Positions 58,232-64,000 of a stretch of DNA of 64,000 nt are shown here, piece by piece. This stretch comes from Adineta steineri (Eukaryota > Rotifera > Eurotatoria > Adinetida > Adinetidae). Location: contig CAJNOI010000026.1 in NCBI GenBank assembly GCA_905250115.1, positions 722,790 to 786,789 on the forward strand, given 5' to 3'. The position numbers and the translations under genes are program-made. Under the pieces are notes generated by a model that had not been told where the DNA came from, did no database searches, and saw only the letters and a list, made by a program, of their open reading frames with translations. Position 1 is the first letter of the stretch; every line of letters starts with the position of its first letter.

Positions 58232-59487
58232 CGATTTTGTATTATCGTTGGTTAAACAAATATATAATAAAATATCTAGAAATGCAGATAATTCAATAGA
58301 AATAAAGAAAGAGAATAAAACAATGATATTATTTAACCACAAAAAGACTTCCATGTTTTGAGTGTTAATCATGTTTATTTAATGCGAAGCATCACCTTCT
58401 TCCTTTCATGTCTACTTATAGTAATGAAAAGTCACTAAATTTTACATATATACTCACCCTTTATACGGATGTTCAATATAAACTTAGGCGTGACGAACAA
58501 TTTCCGATTAAAGTTTTCAACTACTTTTCTGGCAAAAAAATGTGCTTCATGTACCTTTTTATTACACTATTGGAAACTCACTTCAAAATCTTAGACTAAA
58601 TTCTGTCCCATCAAGAGAAAAAGTAAGTTGACTACCGTCTTCACCGACAAGAATCTGTTTATAAATACTATAAAATTCCATTTACTTTTCTTATCAGGTC
58701 ATTCTTTGTTACTTTCCACGTGGCAAACAGACTAAAAACAGAACAATAAAAGATAAGACACAGACATATTTTTTGTTGCTTTCAGTTATTAAAAAGAGTA
58801 ATTCTATTTTCTTAACATATATAGATCTAACTAATGATATGCCTCTACTCTTAATTCACGCCCACACCCGCACTCTCTCGGCGAAGTGTAGAGAATACCT
58901 GATTCCCGGATTGTAGGCAAAGGTGACTGGAGTTTTTATTATATTGTTGTTGAAAGAGTGGTAAACAAAATGAATAGTCTAAATTAATAAGAACTCTTTG
59001 TTTTCTATCCAACTAATAATAAAGGGATGGGTGTGGGTGTGGATACGACATTCACCTAGCATCCACATCCATTTAAGGAACATTCTTGAAAGAAGTTAAA
59101 GAAAAATCTTGATCGTCATGTCTATGAGTATCAAATTGCTCAATGAAGTAAAGAGAATTGAATAGATGAATGACATCTATTCTAAATTTCATTTTGTTAT
59201 TCAACGAAAACTACAATATTATTTGTATCTCAATTATTAATATTAAAGACAAAAGATCAATAAAATTCTCATAATTCATCTTCTTTAAAGAGGCTTAGTT
59301 TTCATTCAATGTTAATGAAGATTAAGTTATTTTCATGATGAAGACCTCTTATCTATTGAAAAAAGATTTTCTTCATTCTTTTGATACCTACCGATATTTA
59401 TTGACTTTGACTCATTTTGTTTTGCATAAATAAATAAAAAGACAGAATAAAAATAAACATTCATTTCTTTTTCAAATTCTTCAACAA
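58232..59487. other. Intergenic between divergent zinc-finger GTPase and B-box/NHL genes
   Basis: Contains two telomere-like segments (58857-58880 and 59023-59076). No gene is seen. Confidence 0.4.
59023..59076. repeat. Palindrome with telomere-like arms
   Basis: Arms GGGATGGGTGTGGGTGTGGA and GCATCCACATCCA around a short loop. A single C-rich arm (CCCACACCCGCACTCTCTC) lies at 58861-58879. Confidence 0.65.
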
Positions 59488-61140
59488 ATGGCAACAGCAA
59501 ACATCAGAGTACAATGTTCTATCTGTAATAAAGAAAATACGACATATATTTGTCGTGGATGTTCAAAAGATTTTTGTTTTCAACATTTAACAGAACATCG
59601 ACAAATTCTTCATAGACAGTTAGATGAAATTATTAATGATCACGATCAATTTCAACAAACAATTATTCAACAAAAACAAAATCCGTTAAATTCTCTTTTA
59701 ATTCAACAAATTAATGAATGGGAAAAAAATTCTATTGAGAAAATTCAACAAACAGCAGAAGAATGTCGAGAAACAGTGATGAATTTGACACAAAAGTTGC
59801 TCAATGATGTCGAAAAAAAGTTTATTGAATTATCTAAGAAATTAAAAGAAATTCGTGAAGAAAATGAATTTAATGAAATTGATTTAAATAATTTTCAATT
59901 AAAATTAACACGAATTACAGAAGAACTTCTCACACCAGCAAATATTTCGATTGAAGGAGATTCACAAGAATTTATCAAGAAAATTTCAATTACTTCATCG
60001 TTCGGTATGTTTATTAAATTTAATTATTTCATTTCGAAAAAAGAGAAAACGAAGTTTAAGCAAAATATCTTTTGCAGTTTTTCGTATTACGAATTGATTT
60101 TATCATCGAGATTAATTAATGATGTCTTATTACGGAATTTAATTCATTGAAGATTTAGAGGGTGGGCTTTTTTGATTTAAAAGTAATAAAAAGGATTTTA
60201 AATAAAAAGAAAATTTTTTATTTTAGAAGAAATTGAAACAAAAAAGAATCAGTTTCAGCAATTTGCAATTACCGTTGCTGGAGGAAATAGATATGGACAG
60301 GAATTAAATCAACTCAATCGTCCTGAAGGGATCTTTATTGACAATGACAAATCAATTTATATTGCTGATTATGGGAATCACCGTATTGTTAAATGGGAAT
60401 TGAATTCAAATCAAGGTCAAATCATTGTAGGTGAAAATGGAAGAGGAAATAAAAATAATCAATTGAACTATCCAGCAGATATAATTTTTGATAAAGAAAA
60501 TAATTCTTTTATTATTTCTGATCGTGGAAACAGCCGAGTAGTTCGATATTTTGATAATAATCAAACAAATCAACAAATTCTTATTTCAAATATTAATTGT
60601 TGGGGTCTAACAATTGATAAAAATGGATTTATTTATGTTTCTGATTATGCGAATAATGAAGTAAGACGATGGAAACAAGGAGATGAAGAAGGTGAATTAG
60701 TTGCAGGTGGGAATGGTAAAGGAAATCATCTTAATCAACTCAATTATCCTACTTTCATCTTTATTGATGAAGACTATTCTCTTTATATATCAGATCGTGA
60801 CAATCATCGTGTAGTGAAATGGAACAAAGATGCTAAAGAAGGAATTATTGTTGCTGGTGGAAATGATCAAGGAAATAGTCTCAAACAACTGTCTCGTCCT
60901 CGTGGAGTGATTGTTGATCATTTAGGTCAAATCTATGTGGCAGATTTTGGGAACCATCGAATAATGCGTTGGTGCGAAGGAGATAAAGAGGGTGAAACTG
61001 TTGTTAGTGGGAATGGAATAGGAAATCAACCAAATCAATTAAATGGTCCCACCGGTCTATCATTTGATAACGAAGAAAATCTTTATGTTGCTGATAAAGA
61101 CAATCATCGAATTCAAAAATACGAAAAAGTTTCAGATTAA
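59488..61140 (+). CDS. B-box / coiled-coil / NHL-repeat protein (TRIM-NHL-like without RING)
   Basis: Exons 59488-60004 and 60227-61140, joined in phase 1 (SSF-EEIETKK), about 476 residues. Residues 8-45 form a B-box-like zinc site (CSICNKENTTYICRGCSKDF, CFQHLTEH). A coiled coil spans about 50-150. Five to six NHL repeats follow, each with a Y[IV]AD/SD..NHR[IV] signature (SIYIADYGNHRIVKW, SLYISDRDNHRVVKW, QIYVADFGNHRIMRW, NLYVADKDNHRIQKY), making a propeller. There is no RING, so E3 activity is not expected from this chain alone. TRIM-NHL proteins bind RNA or protein through the propeller. The 222-base intron separates the coil from the propeller. Confidence 0.9.
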
Positions 61141-61211
61141 AACTTTTTTTAATTTAATCTGATAAAATTTTGATTTTTACTTTTGAAAATAAATAAAAAA
61201 AACATTAATAT

Positions 61212-61232
61212 TGGGGTGTGTGGGTGATGTCT
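61212..61232 (+). repeat. Single telomere-like arm
   Basis: GGGGTGTGTGGGTGATG between the 3' ends of two convergent genes. No opposite arm is seen. Confidence 0.45.
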
Positions 61233-61280
61233 TAACTGAGAAGAATTATAATTATTTTGATAGTATTTATTTGAAAAAAA

Positions 61281-62328
61281 TCAAAATAGTTCTGCACTAT
61301 TTAGAGCTGTACTAAAATCAATACGTCCACCAGTAACCAATATTTTTCCATTTGGTAATAAAGATACTGTATGATGATCTCGTGAATACTTCATCTCACC
61401 AGTAATTGTCCAAGTCTCACTTGATGGATCATATAATTCAGAGCTATTTATATAAGTAGTGCCATATCCACCAGAAACTAGTACTTTTCCATTTGTTAAT
61501 GTAGATGCGATATGATCAGATCGTGCATAAATCATATTACCAACGGCTAACCAAGTTTTTGTTGATAAATCATATAATTCAGCACTAGCTAGACGATTAC
61601 CATTATATCCGCCAGTAACTAACACTTTTCCATCTATTAATATGGATGCTGTATGTTGACTTCGTGCAACATTCATTTTCCCAGTAATTGTCCAAGTTTC
61701 TGTCGATGGATCATATAATTCAGCACTATCTAAAGCACCAATCGTATCCCCACCAGTAACTAATACATGTCCATCTGACAGGACAGATGTGGTATGATGA
61801 TGTCGTGGATTATTCATATTACTAGTGTTATTCCAATCTAAACGAAAACATTTTCAATTTATTCTAATAACATTGTATATTTACTCACTTTTTATTATCG
61901 GTGGACAGATTCGTTCATCAGTCATTGTTACCGGATAACAAATTGGATAATCGTGACATTGAGGATGTCGGACACAGATCGTATCAGGCTGTTGACATGT
62001 ATTATTGGAAGAATCACATGTTTGAAGTCTAGAACAAGTTACCCAAAGAAAGCCACAAATACCAGTATCGTTCATAGTATTTGACATATGAAAACAGCCG
62101 CAACCGTTATTTGCTGAGCATTGATCATATTGTGCGATGCCGTTGCATGTTTCAGATTTTACGGAAACTATCAATAAAAAAAAACTAATTATATACTTGA
62201 ATCTGTAAAATTGAATAGAAATCAAACCTATAACGCTAAAGTACAAAAGAAAATCGACATATATTAGTAGAAGAAAAGATAAAAATTAGTATGATCTACC
62301 TGAGAAGAACGAAAACAAAATAATGCAT
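61281..62328 (-). CDS. Secreted kelch-repeat protein
   Basis: Exons 62300-62328 (MHYFVFVLLR), 61889-62212 and 61281-61837, joined in phase 2 and then phase 1. The first join gives a signal peptide (FVFVLLRFKYIISFFLLIV). A Cys-rich segment follows (CNGIAQYDQCSANNGCGCFH, CSRLQTCDSSNNTCQQPDTI). Four kelch motifs come after it, each as R..H..S.L.DG.VLVTGG followed by SAELYDPSTETWTITG. A kelch propeller needs five to seven blades, so four suggests a partial propeller or blades too diverged to see. The protein probably acts outside the cell; partners are unknown. Confidence 0.85.
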
Positions 62329-62590
62329 GATTGTATATTGAAATGAGATAGTATTATGGAAGCGTTCGTTCTTTTTATTTCTTTCATACAGGTAGGTATT
62401 AATACCTATTATTTTAAAATGAAACAATATACCATCGAATGCTTCGATAAGTGGAAACGGGATATCGTTTCGATGCACTTTTTTAATGATAGGATCAAAG
62501 ACATTGAAAAGTTTAATTTCATAGACTTATATAGATTTCGCAGTTGATATTGATGAAGTAGTACATACAAGATTTGTATATCTTCAATAG

Positions 62591-62650
62591 ATCTTGAGGG
62601 TTAGTGTGGGTGTATCTTATTTATCTCACCCACGCTCACACTATACTCCA
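62591..62650. repeat. Palindrome with telomere-like arms
   Basis: ATCTTGAGGGTTAGTGTGGG on the left and CTCACCCACGCTCACACTAT on the right, with an AT-rich loop. Confidence 0.7.
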
Positions 62651-62786
62651 ACGAGAATCTACATTATTTATCTATCGTTGCCAAACGCATATTTTTTTCT
62701 TCTGATCTTATAATTTATTTACATAAATACGTACAAAGAACAAAGGTTTGCGTTATGTAATATTAAACTTATAAACACAAACGACC

Positions 62787-62844
62787 ATCTTGAAGGGTGT
62801 GGATGAGTATGGTTTGAATAGAATATTCGGACTCAGACCCTAAC
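62787..62844. repeat. Degenerate palindrome with telomere-like arms
   Basis: ATCTTGAAGGGTGTGGATGA with a degraded right arm (ACTCAGACCCTAAC). Confidence 0.5.
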
Positions 62845-63601
62845 TTACTCTATTAAAAATGTATTAAGCTAGAGCAAAAACAGTCATTCATATTTATTCT
62901 TTTTATATATTTCTTCAAATTTTTGCATGATTTAGAGTTGTACTTTTAGAAGTAAACCCAAGATCAAAACTTTATTTGCAACTGTTCATAGAACACCTTC
63001 TTTGAGAGAAAAAGTAAATGATATTTGTATAAAAATCATAGATCTGAATATATGTGATGGTGAGAATGAATAATTTTGCAGGACATAGTAAGAAAATCAT
63101 AATACTCTCGAATTAAAAAATATCTGGTTAGAGGAGCGCATGTAAATTCGCTTCAAATTACTGACAGAATGAATTTTATTTTAACCAAAACACAAATACT
63201 TCTACCGTCTGCGAGACTTCTTTTCTCCTTTTATTTTCGAGTGCCTTTTTTCTCTGGTGTGTTTGCAACATTTAGACAACATATTTCTTTCTTTCTCAAC
63301 AGGTCTCATATGAAACGATAGAAACCTTGGAAACAGTTAATTACGCAACCAGCGCAAAACAAACGAAAATAACCCACTGACTTTTCTCAGTCAAGGTGAT
63401 GGTGTGAAGCTACTCGAGACAAAATTAAAACTAAACGTTATCTTTCCACGTGCGCAACTTCACCTGTTCTTCTTTTCTTTTTCACAGTAGCTGGGTTTTT
63501 TTCCCAAAACGAAGTTAATAAAAGAGAGACAGTTTTTTTTCAAATTCTCACTTGTTTTCACTTAAGGAGAGTTCAAATTCTACTTTATATTTATTACAAA
63601 G

Positions 63602-64000
63602 ATGTCTCGTTATCATCCTTATTCAAGAAATAGTGGAGGAAGACATTACAGCAACAACAATGGCGCAGGTGATCATGCTCCGCATATTAATTTTACTCAT
63701 GTTGATGGTGATATTAAAGTTGTGCTGAAAAAAGTTATTCAATCAGGTGTAGAACGATCACTTCTTTTAACACCAGAAAAGTTCTTTGAAATTTCACACA
63801 AAAGTGATGATATAGTAAAAGCCGGCAAAGCTATGGCTGGTAAGTGTTTCATAAATTATTTGAAATTTACACTTGCTAGTTGATAGCAATTATTTTCATT
63901 TAACTCAATCAGTCTCGAGCCGAATATTTGTTTTTCTATTTGTTACAGATTATCATGGAAAAAACAGTGAAACACAACCGCCTGATACTGTTGGACCCTT
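63602..64000 (+). CDS. Unidentified protein, 5' part only
   Basis: First coding exon 63602-63839 and second from 63949 to the edge, joined in phase 1 (KAMA-DYHGKNSETQPP). The start is MSRYHPYSRNSGGRHYSNNN, a Tyr/Asn/Gly/His-rich low-complexity region, followed by a structured part (DIKVVLKKVIQSGVERSLLL, TPEKFFEISHKSDDIVKAGK). I do not recognise it from this much. It runs off the right edge. Confidence 0.65.

Larger units (their letters stand above)
62329..63601. other. Intergenic with two telomere-like palindromes
   Basis: Palindromes at 62591-62650 and 62787-62844. The part before the last gene (63150-63600) is less AT-rich and may hold its promoter. Confidence 0.4.

Overview
The window is animal nuclear DNA: AT-rich, about 25 protein-coding genes on both strands, most split by very short GT-AG introns (about 45-60 bases), one nuclear tRNA gene and a 100-base assembly gap (33772-33871). 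The gene mix is unusual for an animal. It includes a sterol C24-methyltransferase, a WrbA-type quinone reductase, a fungal-type allantoate-permease-family transporter and a bacterial-type superfamily 2 helicase, next to standard animal genes (UNC13D/BAIAP3, EMC2, peptidylglycine monooxygenase, hexosaminidase D). With many degenerate copies of a TGTGGG-like motif (the telomere repeat reported for bdelloid rotifers), this suggests a bdelloid rotifer. That is an inference and no species can be named.

Layout. 1-6.7 kb: minus-strand UNC13D/BAIAP3-family gene, cut by the left edge, with two candidate first exons. 7.6-9.5 kb: secreted protein of unknown family. 9.9-10.6 kb: broken 3' fragment of a PSME4 (PA200) gene. 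11.0-12.5 kb: helicase. 12.7-14.4 kb: peptidylglycine alpha-hydroxylating monooxygenase. 15.8-18.5 kb: membrane-anchored GH20 hexosaminidase D. 18.8-19.3 kb: small type I membrane protein. 20.4-21.4 kb: PARP-like ADP-ribosyltransferase. 21.7-23.2 kb: DNA-transposon-like element with long inverted ends. 23.5-25.8 kb: WrbA-like reductase and EMC2. 27-31.3 kb: two multi-pass membrane proteins, tRNA-Cys and a decayed duplicate of a mucin-like gene whose better copy lies at 32.7-33.7 kb. 33.9-36.1 kb: large membrane receptor-like protein, 5' end lost in the gap. 36.9-40.2 kb: sterol methyltransferase and a secreted MACPF/EGF protein, convergent. 40.6-43.0 kb: small genes (Cys-rich repeat protein, EF-hand protein) and a P450 relic. 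44.1-46.2 kb: F-box-like protein. 47.7-49.3 kb: cyclic-nucleotide-binding pseudogene split by a large palindrome that carries a G-rich minisatellite. 50.7-52.5 kb: fungal-type MFS transporter. 53-53.7 kb: secreted three-repeat protein. 54.3-58.2 kb: tandem array of three related P-loop GTPases, one spliced to a XAF1/TRAFD1-like zinc-finger region and one to a C-terminal tail module. 59.5-62.3 kb: B-box/NHL propeller protein and a secreted kelch-repeat protein. 63.6 kb to the end: start of an unidentified gene.

The most interesting structures are the GTPase array with its zinc-finger fusion, and the dispersed palindromes with telomere-like arms. The palindromes lie between genes (one in an intron) and share a CTTGAGAG-like outer end. 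Exon joins were worked out by hand from splice sites and reading phase and have not been checked against transcripts.
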